From: Peptococcaceae bacterium
GTDB taxonomy: Bacteria > Bacillota > Peptococcia > Peptococcales > Peptococcaceae
Length of the DNA stretch: 25,430 bases
NCBI GenBank assembly: GCA_900756555.1
Contig: CAAEKP010000140.1
Location: 1 to 25,430, forward strand
Direction: 5' to 3'
A program made the translations under genes and the position numbers. The first letter of the stretch is position 1, and each line of letters starts with the position of its first letter. A model generated the notes under the pieces. That model was not told the DNA's origin. It ran no database searches and saw nothing but the letters and a program-made list of their open reading frames with translations. Below, piece after piece: positions 7,455-14,958 of this stretch.

Positions 7455-7874
7455 TCAGGCTGGTTGCACCGCCTCTAAATAATCATCAATTTTGTGAATC
7501 AGCTGCAATGTGTCCTGCAAGGTCTGGTCATCACTCTGCTCCAGACGAAACAGAAACACCAGATCAAAGGTAAAGGAATTACGTTTGGGCAACGGACCGG
7601 CTATGGTTAAAATCGGCTTGATGGCCTTACCATGCAGCTGTTCCTGCACAATCATCTTGCGCAAGTCCGGCTTCACCTGTAACTGCACTTTATTTTTTAA
7701 CGCCTGTTCTACCGCATCATCCCAGGGAATATCCTGCGCAAACACCTGCGATTTTCGCAACTCACACATACGGGACACCACAATCTGTCCTTTTTTGTTT
7801 TCTGTAATTTCCACATTTAATTTTTCTTGCTCAAAGGCTGTGACTATTGCTTCTTTGCGCAAAAAATCGTTCAT
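7455..7874 (-). CDS. Small protein of unknown function (139 aa)
   Basis: I do not recognise this protein. It is soluble, with a mixed charged sequence, no signal peptide and no membrane segment. It has a weakly basic middle (KNKVQLQVKPDLRKMIVQE), a hydrophobic strand-like stretch (SFTFDLVFLFRL) and an acidic C-terminus. The start at 7874 (MNDFLRKEA) has AAGGAG 8 bases upstream; the longer in-frame start at 8024 has no such site and adds low-complexity sequence. It lies 81 bases upstream of the CmpB-type gene on the same strand and may share its transcript. The even length and clean ribosome binding site support a real gene. Confidence 0.6.
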   Translation of the reverse strand: MNDFLRKEAIVTAFEQEKLNVEITENKKGQIVVSRMCELRKSQVFAQDIPWDDAVEQALKNKVQLQVKPDLRKMIVQEQLHGKAIKPILTIAGPLPKRNSFTFDLVFLFRLEQSDDQTLQDTLQLIHKIDDYLEAVQPA

Positions 7875-7926
7875 GCCATTCGCTCCTTCCGTTTTCTGCT
7901 GTGATTTTAGCACAGTTCCTCCATTC

Positions 7927-7954
7927 TGACAAGAAAATAAAATTTTTTCTGTCA
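7927..7954. promoter_or_regulatory. Imperfect 28-bp AT-rich palindrome
   Basis: TGACA and TGTCA arms with GAAAAT/ATTTTTTC inner parts form an imperfect inverted repeat about 55 bases upstream of the 139-residue gene. It could be an operator. The AT-rich centre makes chance similarity possible. Confidence 0.25.
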
Positions 7955-8007
7955 AAATTGGCAGGATATTTTCATTTTTGCCCCGAAAGATAGTACCAAT
8001 AGAGTTT

Positions 8008-8044
8008 ACAGCGGCAGTTTGCACTTACACAGCAGCCGCTGTGT
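8008..8044 (+). promoter_or_regulatory. Two mutually exclusive hairpins upstream of the P-type ATPase
   Basis: ACAGCGGC (8008-8015) can pair with GCCGCTGT (8035-8042). Alternatively ACACAGC (8027-8033) can pair with GCTGTGT (8038-8044) around AGCC. Both use the same right arm, so only one can form at a time. The element lies 65 bases before the ATPase start. I see no known riboswitch class; regulatory use is speculative, and it matters only if transcription starts upstream of 8008. Confidence 0.35.
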
Positions 8045-8109
8045 GATCGTTACCCAAGCAGGTTAATCATAGAACCATTTACATTATACAATCTGGAAAG
8101 AAAAGAGGC

Positions 8110-10461
8110 ATGATTCCTTTGCGTTACACAGCAGATGCCAAACTGGGCTTAACGGCGGAGCAGGTACACCTCAGAGAACAGCAAGATCTGTTCAATTACG
8201 ACACCACCGTGCCCACCAAATCCATCGGCACCATTGTGCGGGAAAATATCTGCACCTTGTTCAATCTCATCAACGCTATTCTGGCGCTGGCTATTATCTC
8301 GGTGGGCTCATATAAAAATATGCTGTTCATGGGCGTGGTGCTCAGCAACCTGTGCATCGGCATCTTTCAGGAGATTCGCGCCAAACGCACCATCGACAAA
8401 TTATCGCTGCTGCACGCCGCCAAAGCCACTGTAATACGGGATGGGCAGCAACTGGAGCTGCCGCTGCAAAAAATCGTGCTGGATGATGTATTGCTGCTGC
8501 AAAACGGCAATCAGGCTCCTGTGGACTGCGTGATTTTAGAAGGGCAATGTGAAGTGGACGAATCCTTCCTCACAGGCGAGTCCGATGCGGTATACAAAAA
8601 AGCAGGCGATACTGTTTTATCCGGCAGCATTATCATCAGCGGCACTTGCCGTGCCAGAGCAGATAAAATTGCCGAGGACACTTATATTTCCTCCATTTCC
8701 AAGGAAGCAAAATATTATAAAAAAACAAAATCAGAAATTATGCAGACGCTGAACCGCATTATCGGCGTTATTTCACTGATTATTGTGCCAGTGGGCTTTA
8801 TCCTGCTGTACAATCAGCTACAGCTGGACGGCAACACCTACACCGAAGCGGTAGTGCAGACAGTGGCAGCGCTGATTGGTATGATTCCGGAGGGATTGGT
8901 ACTGCTCACCAGCACTGTGCTGGCAGTCAGCGTGGTGCGTTTGGCCAGACAGCAGGTTATGGTGCAGGATTTGTACTGCATTGAATCGCTGGCACGGGTG
9001 GACACGCTCTGCCTGGATAAAACCGGCACATTGACGCAGGGTAATCTGCTGGTATCGGGTATGGAACCGCTGAACACACATCCGGTGCAAATGTCGGTTA
9101 TTCTGCATAACTTTACTGCTGCTCTGGAGGACAACAACGCCACCTTCTGGGCGCTGCGGCAAACCTATCCGCCCCAGCTGGACTGGACAGTGCTGGAGGC
9201 CTTCCCCTTTTCCAGCAAATATAAATGGTCCGCTGTCACCTTTCAGGAGCGTGGCACTTACATCTTAGGTGCGGCAGAGTTTGTTTATCCGCACAGCGAT
9301 CACACCTTTCAGCAAAAATTGGCGGAACTGGCAGAAGAACATCGGGTGTTGCTGTTAGCCTGGACCGAACAGCCTGTGACGGCAGGGCATCTGCCAGCCG
9401 ATGTGACACCAGTGGGCTTTGTGCTGTTAAAAGATCAGCTGCGCACAGCGGCACGTCAAACGCTGGAATATTTTAACCAGCAGGATGTGGATATCAAGGT
9501 CATCTCCGGCGACAGCGCCCACACAGTGGCAGGGATTGCCCGGGAAGCCGGCGTACCCAACTGGCAGAATTATCTTGATATGACCACCGTACAGTCCGCG
9601 GAACAGTTGCAGCAGGCGGCGCAGCAGTATACGGTGTTTGGCCGCGTAACACCAGAACAGAAAAAACAACTGGTGCAGGCCTTGCAGCAAACGGGCCACA
9701 CCGTAGCTATGACCGGCGACGGTGTCAACGATGTGATGGCATTGAAACAGTCCGATTGCAGCATTGCTATGGCAGCCGGCACCGATGCGGCTCGTAATGT
9801 GTCTCAACTGGTACTGCTGGAATCCAACTTTGACTCACTGCCGCAAATCCTGGGCGAAGGACGGCGCTCCATCAACAATATTCAGCGCTCGGCTTCGCTG
9901 TTTCTGGTAAAAACCATCTACGCCACTTTGTTTGCGCTGATATTCCTGTTTGTGCAGCTGCCTTATCCCTTTATCCCGATTCAGCTCACATTAATCAGCT
10001 GTGTTACCATCGGCATTCCCTCCTTACTGTTAGCCTTGGAGCCGAACAATGAGCGGGTGCAGGGACGGTTTCTGTTAAACATTCTGAGCAAGGCGCTGCC
10101 CGGCGGCTTAACCATAGTGGCAAATTTGATTTTGATTTTACTGTTCTCTCTGTATTTTCACTTTACGGCAGAAGAAATCAGTACCCTGTGCGTTTTTCTC
10201 ACCGGCTTCACCGGGTTTCTGGTGCTGCGGCGCATCTGCCTGCCCTTCAATCGCAATCGGCTGATTATGTATGTGCTGCTGGTGGCAGCCTTTATCGCAG
10301 CAGTTATTTTGTTGCCGGGCCTGTTCTCTATTGTTCTCTTAAAACCGGGCGCTTTTGCTTTTATGTTGTGTTTCCTGCCACTGGACTATCTGCTGTTTCG
10401 CAGTATTTTCAAAGCAGTTCAGAAAAAAACCGATGCCATCAAAAACAAACAACCGGCATAA
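8110..10461 (+). CDS. Cation-transporting P-type ATPase (CtpE-like, possibly calcium)
   Basis: This 783-residue membrane pump has all P-type landmarks in order: actuator TGES (155-158), IPEGL in M4 (259-263), phosphorylation site DKTGT with Asp303, ISGD (465-468) and hinge TGDGVND (535-541), then C-terminal membrane helices from about residue 590. No heavy-metal CPx motif or N-terminal metal-binding domain is present. The pattern around IPEGLVLLTS and NNIQRSASLFLVKTIY resembles the CtpE group of P2-like pumps; mycobacterial CtpE is linked to calcium uptake. Ion assignment is inferred. AAAGAAAAGAGG lies just before ATG 8110. It appears to be a single-gene unit ending at a terminator shared with the converging gene. 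Confidence 0.85.
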   Translation: MIPLRYTADAKLGLTAEQVHLREQQDLFNYDTTVPTKSIGTIVRENICTLFNLINAILALAIISVGSYKNMLFMGVVLSNLCIGIFQEIRAKRTIDKLSLLHAAKATVIRDGQQLELPLQKIVLDDVLLLQNGNQAPVDCVILEGQCEVDESFLTGESDAVYKKAGDTVLSGSIIISGTCRARADKIAEDTYISSISKEAKYYKKTKSEIMQTLNRIIGVISLIIVPVGFILLYNQLQLDGNTYTEAVVQTVAALIGMIPEGLVLLTSTVLAVSVVRLARQQVMVQDLYCIESLARVDTLCLDKTGTLTQGNLLVSGMEPLNTHPVQMSVILHNFTAALEDNNATFWALRQTYPPQLDWTVLEAFPFSSKYKWSAVTFQERGTYILGAAEFVYPHSDHTFQQKLAELAEEHRVLLLAWTEQPVTAGHLPADVTPVGFVLLKDQLRTAARQTLEYFNQQDVDIKVISGDSAHTVAGIAREAGVPNWQNYLDMTTVQSAEQLQQAAQQYTVFGRVTPEQKKQLVQALQQTGHTVAMTGDGVNDVMALKQSDCSIAMAAGTDAARNVSQLVLLESNFDSLPQILGEGRRSINNIQRSASLFLVKTIYATLFALIFLFVQLPYPFIPIQLTLISCVTIGIPSLLLALEPNNERVQGRFLLNILSKALPGGLTIVANLILILLFSLYFHFTAEEISTLCVFLTGFTGFLVLRRICLPFNRNRLIMYVLLVAAFIAAVILLPGLFSIVLLKPGAFAFMLCFLPLDYLLFRSIFKAVQKKTDAIKNKQPA

Positions 10462-10550
10462 GTAGCAAGCATGGCTTCGGCAGGCCGCCAATCAAAATAA
10501 AAAAACGATATCTGTAACAATACTAAAACAATACGAAAGCAAAATGCAAA

Positions 10551-10602
10551 AATGGCACGAAACAGAATTGATTCCTTCTTCTGCTTCGTGCCATTGCTTT
10601 TT
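10551..10602. terminator. Bidirectional terminator between ATPase and zinc-ribbon gene
   Basis: AATGGCACGAA plus CAGAA pairs with TTCTG plus TTCGTGCCATT, forming a stem of about 16 bp with a T run on the plus side and, read from the other strand, TTTTT after the stem. It serves both converging genes. Confidence 0.82.
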
Positions 10603-10633
10603 ATATTGAATCCCATCTTCGCTCTGTTTTATT

Positions 10634-10981
10634 TTAGCGAAGAACCAGTTTCTTGTTATTTATTTTTTTTTTTGCGAACAGATGCTGAAACATCCATTTG
10701 ATTTTTTCTACCAGAATCAGACGATTCAGTTTTGAGAAATTTGCTTTTTCAATGGCTAATTCCTCATCGGTTGGAGTACCATAGCTGGACATAAATGATT
10801 CGCTGTGCCAGTCGCCACAGTCCAATTCCCGAATACCACAAGCCCAAATGTCATTATATTTACCGCAATGAGGGCAAGAGGTATTGTAACCAGATGTAAT
10901 GCCAAATCCCATAAATTGTTTCCGCTCTAATTCGCCGCCGCAGATTGGGCATTTTGTTTCTTTGTAATCAGGTTTAAACAT
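10634..10981 (-). CDS. Small zinc-ribbon protein of unknown function
   Basis: This 115-residue protein begins with two CxxC knuckles, CPICGGEL (about 11-18) and CPHCGKYND (about 36-44), spaced as in a zinc ribbon. Further cysteines occur in WACG and LDCGDWH. The second half is helical, and the C-terminus is strongly basic (KKKINNKK). It has no membrane segment or signal peptide. GGAGGTG sits about 8 bases before ATG 10981. The gene stands alone, converging on the P-type ATPase gene with a shared terminator. Zinc binding is well supported by the motifs; the biological role is unknown. Confidence 0.68.
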   Translation of the reverse strand: MFKPDYKETKCPICGGELERKQFMGFGITSGYNTSCPHCGKYNDIWACGIRELDCGDWHSESFMSSYGTPTDEELAIEKANFSKLNRLILVEKIKWMFQHLFAKKKINNKKLVLR

Positions 10982-11110
10982 AATAAAACACCTCCGAAAA
11001 ATTCCTCACGTACACTTCTGATTATTTTGTCTATCTCAGCTCTATTGAATACGCTTCTTGTTTACATTACTATCTTAGCACACTTCCTGCCAAAATGCAC
11101 ATTAGCCTTT

Positions 11111-11122
11111 TCTCTCTCTCTC
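11111..11122. repeat. (TC)6 simple repeat in the spacer before the Rrf2 gene
   Basis: A short dinucleotide run lies within the 310-base gene-free stretch 10982-11291. The rest of that stretch is AT-rich and holds only the Rrf2 promoter. The run is 110 bases upstream of that promoter, so an effect on it is doubtful. Confidence 0.4.
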
Positions 11123-11231
11123 ATTGCACGTTATTTGATATTAAAAATCAGAGGTGTTATTATATTTCATATAAAAATTCCATAGTATTACAAAAAAATA
11201 TATCGCTATAACCGACGCAAATACTGCAAAC

Positions 11232-11260
11232 TTGACTTATGCTGTTTTCGTTGTTATCAT
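11232..11260 (+). promoter_or_regulatory. Promoter of the Rrf2-family gene
   Basis: TTGACT (11232-11237) and TATCAT (11255-11260) are separated by 17 bases, giving a short leader of about 25 bases before ATG 11292. An in-frame upstream ATG at 11232-proximal sequence would lie inside the promoter and is not used. Confidence 0.7.
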
Positions 11261-11291
11261 ATTTTTAACAATAATTTTTCTGGAGGTATTT

Positions 11292-11723
11292 ATGAAATAT
11301 TCCACAAAAACCAGTGATGCCGTTCATATGTTAGTCTATATTCAGCTGGGCGACAGCGTTAACTTAACCAGTCAGGCCATTGCCACCAGTATACAGACCA
11401 ACCCGGGCTGTGTTCGGCAGAATATGATGAAACTGAAAAAAGCAGGATTATTAAACAGTGTGCCGGGGCACCCTTCCCCTTCTCTGGCGAAAGCACCTGC
11501 CGACATTACCTTATATGATATTTACCGCGCCATGGAAGGCGACAAACCTTTGCTGCATCTGGACACTCATGTAAATCCTGCCTGCGGTGTCGGGGTGAAT
11601 GTGCAGTATGCACTAAAAGATTATTACGATGAAATTCAGGCCGCCGCAGAAGCAAAAATGAAAACCATCACTCTGGAGGATATTATCCAATCGTTCAACC
11701 AACGTCTTGCTGTTCTGTTATGA
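11292..11723 (+). CDS. Rrf2-family transcriptional regulator
   Basis: This 143-residue regulator starts at MKYSTKTSDAVHML, with GGAGGT 4 bases before ATG 11292. The winged helix covers about residues 1-65, with recognition-helix region TNPGCVRQNMMKLKKAGLL, followed by the Rrf2 wing and a helical C-terminus (NVQYALKDYYDEIQAAAEAKM). Only one cysteine (PACGVG) sits where iron-sulfur Rrf2 proteins such as IscR have three, so it resembles the YwnA-like cluster-free type and probably senses something else. Its stop overlaps by 6 bases the stop of the converging sirtuin-like gene, with no terminator between them. Targets are unknown; the adjacent sirtuin genes are candidates by position only. Confidence 0.82.
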   Translation: MKYSTKTSDAVHMLVYIQLGDSVNLTSQAIATSIQTNPGCVRQNMMKLKKAGLLNSVPGHPSPSLAKAPADITLYDIYRAMEGDKPLLHLDTHVNPACGVGVNVQYALKDYYDEIQAAAEAKMKTITLEDIIQSFNQRLAVLL

Positions 11724-12523
11724 CAGCATTGCGGCAATCTCTGGCAATCGCTCACTCAGGTTTCCGTCAACACCAATTGATTTTTCCCGGATAGCTTCAG
11801 GGATAAACACTTCCCCTTTGTTAAAGGTAATATAGTGTGCCTGCGGTTCTTGCGCAACCAACTGCATCAACGGCGCTTTTAACAATTGATTGCGTGCGCC
11901 GACTCCCAGCTCCAGAACCAATATTTTTTGGTTATGATACTGTGCTGCAAAATTTTGATAGGCCTGTTGCTGCACAAGGTCAGGCTGAAAGTTGAGTTGC
12001 ATACTGCCGCCACAGTGCGGGCAGCGTGGCAGCAGCGCAGTTGGTATATAGCCATTTGTTTCCTCCCGCGCTATTTGTTTAATGCTGGGCCATGTAGGAT
12101 AACGCGTTGCGCAGCAGCCATCTGCACAGCGCATTTCCTTCCAGCTGCCCTCTATCTCAAAAATATTTTGTGCATTTAGCCCCGCTAATTCAAAATAATT
12201 TTCGCCATTTGAAGTTACAATAAAATAAGGCTTTTCCCCTATAATCTGAATCAGCGCTTTCATCACCGCACTGCCGGTATACGCGCCGCTGTAATGATTC
12301 AGCAAACGCGCATAAAAAGCCCAGCGTGCTTCCTCGGCAGGCATAATCCCTGCAAAATACTGCGAATGCCATAACGGGCTTTAAATACGCCAAACAAGGA
12401 TTGAAATTCTGCATCGTCTGCAAAAATGTGCAATCCTTCTGCGATTGAAAAGCCATTGCTGGCACTTACTAAAATGGCATCCGCTTGTTCAATCTGTTCT
12501 TTTATCCTCTGATATTTCTGCAT
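11718..12523 (-). pseudogene. Second sirtuin-like gene, divergent and frame-disrupted
   Basis: The start MQKYQRIKEQ (ATG 12523) lies 1 base after the stop of the first sirtuin gene and has GGGG 9 bases upstream. The first frame carries VSASNGFSIAEGL, a degraded NAD-binding loop, and runs to FKARYGI. The second frame continues with QYFAGIMPAEEARWAFYARLL, matching the neighbour's AFAGMQYPYATREEYWAYL, then FIVTSNGENYF, FEIEGSW, CPHC and ILVLELGVG. A -1 shift between about 12362 and 12380 joins them, for about 268 residues in all. Either the gene is decaying or there is a one-base assembly error. Even in one frame the glycine-rich loop and NAD motif are altered, so catalysis is doubtful. Confidence 0.7.
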
Positions 12524-12524
12524 A

Positions 12525-13490
12525 TTACCGTTCCCCTTCCAGCAATGCTCGTCCATCCGCCAACACTCTGGCTATGTCTGCTGTGATTGCCATCCCTTTC
12601 TGCGCGATTCGCTTCGGCAGATAAGCATATTTCTCATTCACCGAAATATACTGCGCCTGCGGGAGTTTCTCCGTCAATTCCCAAAAAGGCTCCTGAATAA
12701 ACATAGGTGTCATACGGCCAACCCCTAATTCAAAAAAAAGAATTTTTTTCTGGCTATGCTCTTGAATGTAGGCAGAGATTTTTTCGTACTGTGCTTCGTA
12801 TTTCTGTCCCTGCAAAAAATTCCCGTAGCCACGCACCCAGGGAAACAGCTCACTGCCGCAATGCGGACAATGTGGAATCAGTTCAGAAGGAACAGACGTT
12901 GTTTCCCCCATTGCGGCATAGAGTGCTTCAACTGGCGCTACCGCGTCCCAAACTTCATCACAGCAGCAGCGGGAGCACTGAAAAAAACGATGATCGCCCT
13001 GAATTTCACTGACCTGTGTTTCATCGTAAAGTTTCATGAACTGTGTATCCTGATTGGTGGTCAGAACATGAAAGTCTTTTCCCTGCAAAAGCTTATCCAA
13101 ATCAAGATATGACTGCCGCACAGGTGCATGTTGTGTGGTATGCAAAAACGTAGCAAGATAAGCCCAATATTCCTCTCTGGTTGCATAAGGGTATTGCATC
13201 CCCGCGAAAGCGCCCACAAAACCATATTTTTCGGCAAATTTGCCAAAGTAGCGATAAAACGATTCTGTCCCAGTATAATAGAAATCGCCGCCTCCAGCAG
13301 CAGACAGGCCAGAAGCCCCGCCAACTATAACGCAATCTGCCTCTTGCACCGCCTGTACCAAAAGCTGAATCTGTTCCTGGTAAGGCAACGGTTCCTTCTG
13401 ACTCATCGGCTCTGATACCGCAAACATACCACCGTAATATCTGGTGTTTCTTCTTTGCATTTGAATTACTAATTCCTCATAAAAAGTCAT
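12525..13490 (-). CDS. Class M-like sirtuin (SIR2 family)
   Basis: This 321-residue cytosolic SIR2-fold protein has NAD-binding loop GGASGLSAAGG (57-67), TTNQDTQF (144-151) in place of the classical TQNID, and zinc pairs CSRC (172-175) and CPHC (208-211). The classical catalytic His in HG is Gln164 (EIQGDH), a change typical of class M sirtuins (SirTM), which ADP-ribosylate a lipoylated GcvH-like protein rather than deacetylate. No macrodomain, GcvH-L or lipoate-protein ligase gene is adjacent, unlike known SirTM operons. I chose ATG 13490 because GAGGTG precedes it closely. It is read from its own promoter and is followed after 1 base by a divergent paralogue. Substrate unknown. Confidence 0.8.
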   Translation of the reverse strand: MTFYEELVIQMQRRNTRYYGGMFAVSEPMSQKEPLPYQEQIQLLVQAVQEADCVIVGGASGLSAAGGGDFYYTGTESFYRYFGKFAEKYGFVGAFAGMQYPYATREEYWAYLATFLHTTQHAPVRQSYLDLDKLLQGKDFHVLTTNQDTQFMKLYDETQVSEIQGDHRFFQCSRCCCDEVWDAVAPVEALYAAMGETTSVPSELIPHCPHCGSELFPWVRGYGNFLQGQKYEAQYEKISAYIQEHSQKKILFFELGVGRMTPMFIQEPFWELTEKLPQAQYISVNEKYAYLPKRIAQKGMAITADIARVLADGRALLEGER

Positions 13491-13536
13491 TGTGCACCTC
13501 ATTATCTGTAGTTGTTATTTTTAAAATAATATCCAT

Positions 13537-13565
13537 ATCATAGCACAACAGCTTTTATTTTTCAA
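13537..13565 (-). promoter_or_regulatory. Promoter of the sirtuin pair
   Basis: On the minus strand TTGAAA (13565-13560) and TATGAT (13542-13537) are separated by 17 bases, a near-consensus sigmaA promoter with a leader of about 40 bases before ATG 13490. Confidence 0.8.
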
Positions 13566-13573
13566 TAGCTGTT
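13547..13573. promoter_or_regulatory. Inverted repeat AACAGCT-N13-AGCTGTT over the sirtuin promoter
   Basis: Perfect 7-bp arms flank the -35 box and reach into the spacer of the sirtuin promoter. A dimeric repressor bound here would block RNA polymerase. The regulator is unknown. Confidence 0.45.
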
Positions 13574-13664
13574 AAAATAAAATTAACAATTAATTTTTAC
13601 TCTCAATGAAACCCAATAAAATACCAGATGGCATATTAATTTGCTGGGATAGAACGAATGATGC

Positions 13665-13714
13665 AAAAAAATAACAGGCTCCGTCCATTCATTGGAACGA
13701 AACCTGTTATTTTT
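13665..13714. terminator. Bidirectional terminator after trhP
   Basis: AAAAATAACAGG pairs with CCTGTTATTTTT, with a smaller inner pairing (CCA/TGG) in the loop. On the minus strand it follows the trhP stop closely and ends in a T run. Confidence 0.82.
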
Positions 13715-13719
13715 ATGAT

Positions 13720-14955
13720 TTATTCTGCTTTTTTGTCAGCTACTGGTTTGCGCATTAAGTCCAGTGCATACACCGGCTGTGCCACTTTTAACTGCACAGT
13801 CTGCTGAGCGTGTGGTGCCACAGTGATTGGTTCCCCTTTTTTATCCCACATTTCTGTGATAGTCTGCTGGAACCAGCCATATTGCGGGCTGAAAAATTCT
13901 ACTGTATCACCCACAGCAAAATGATTGCGCTGCTCAACGGTAGCCATGCCGGTTTCGGCATTATAACCCTGCACCACGCCGATAAAGTCATACGGACGAA
14001 TATACTGAGAGTCATCCAATGTCAGGGCGCCTTTTTCCGGCTTACCGAAGTAAAACCCCGTAGTGTACGGACGATGGCTTACTTTCTGCAATTCCTCCAT
14101 CCAGAAGTGAATGTCGCCGCTGACTTTGGCGCCCTCAAAGCAAGCGTCAATCATATTGCGGTATGCGCGAATGATGGTAGCCACATAGTAAGCGCTCTTC
14201 ATGCGGCCTTCCACCTTCAGACTGCAAATACCGGCCTCCATCAGCTCCGGCAGATGGCTCAGCAGGCACAAATCCTGAGAGTTGAACACATAGGTGCCGC
14301 GCTCATCCTCCTGAATTGGATAAAATTCGTTTGGCCGCTTTTCTTCCACTAAATTATAATTCCAGCGGCACGCCTGCGCGCACTGCCCCTGATTGGAATC
14401 CCGCTCGGTCATGTAGTTGCTCAGCAGGCAGCGGCCGGAATAAGAAATGCACATAGCACCATGCACGAAGGTTTCCAGCTCTACATCTACCTTATCTTTA
14501 ATTTCACGAATCTCCGGCAATGACAGCTCCCGCGCCAGAACCACCCGTTCCGCGCCCATATCTTTCCACAGCTGCGCCGCAGACCAGTTGGTAGTATTGG
14601 CCTGCGTGCTGATATGCACAGGCAGATCAGGCACCTTCTGACGGGCAATGCGAATGACGCCCGGGTCAGACACAATGATTGCATCCACACCCAGCTCCAG
14701 CAATTCTTTCAGATAATCTTCCATACCTTCCAAATCTGGATTGTGGGCAAACACATTAACCGTCACATACACTTTTACCTTGCGCTCATGGGCAAAGGCA
14801 ATGCCTTCTGCCATCTGGTCATGGTCAAAGTTGCCGGCAAAGGCTCGCAAACCATAATTCTTGCCAGCAATATACACGGCATCGGCACCGTAATGTACCG
14901 CAAATTTTAATTTTTCCAATGTGCCGGCCGGCGCCAGCAGTTCAGGTTTTTCCAT
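13720..14955 (-). CDS. trhP: Peptidase U32-family tRNA hydroxylation protein TrhP
   Basis: This 411-residue protein has the U32 family signature ETFVHGAMCISYSGRCLLS (about 161-179) in an N-terminal barrel domain (MEKPELLAPAG onwards), further cysteines in QGQCAQACRWNY, and a C-terminal beta domain (GVVQGYNAETGMATVEQ). TrhP proteins use prephenate to make 5-hydroxyuridine at tRNA position 34; the label 'peptidase' is historical. The gene directly follows trmR with 3 bases between, and mltG lies upstream, as in B. subtilis yrrL-yrrM-yrrN-yrrO, where trmR methylates the hydroxyl made by TrhP. Only one U32 gene is present here against two in B. subtilis. A strong terminator follows. Confidence 0.85.
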   Translation of the reverse strand: MEKPELLAPAGTLEKLKFAVHYGADAVYIAGKNYGLRAFAGNFDHDQMAEGIAFAHERKVKVYVTVNVFAHNPDLEGMEDYLKELLELGVDAIIVSDPGVIRIARQKVPDLPVHISTQANTTNWSAAQLWKDMGAERVVLARELSLPEIREIKDKVDVELETFVHGAMCISYSGRCLLSNYMTERDSNQGQCAQACRWNYNLVEEKRPNEFYPIQEDERGTYVFNSQDLCLLSHLPELMEAGICSLKVEGRMKSAYYVATIIRAYRNMIDACFEGAKVSGDIHFWMEELQKVSHRPYTTGFYFGKPEKGALTLDDSQYIRPYDFIGVVQGYNAETGMATVEQRNHFAVGDTVEFFSPQYGWFQQTITEMWDKKGEPITVAPHAQQTVQLKVAQPVYALDLMRKPVADKKAE

Positions 14956-14958
14956 TTA

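Noticed and set aside
7875..8024. N-terminal extension of the 139-residue unknown protein
   Set aside because: Start at 7874 has AAGGAG at proper distance; the extension crosses a likely regulatory palindrome.
9427..9807. Minus-strand open frames inside the P-type ATPase gene
   Set aside because: They are shadows of a strongly conserved coding frame on the plus strand.
11111..11122. (TC)6 repeat as a phase-variation switch for the Rrf2 gene
   Set aside because: It lies outside both coding sequence and promoter, and is short.
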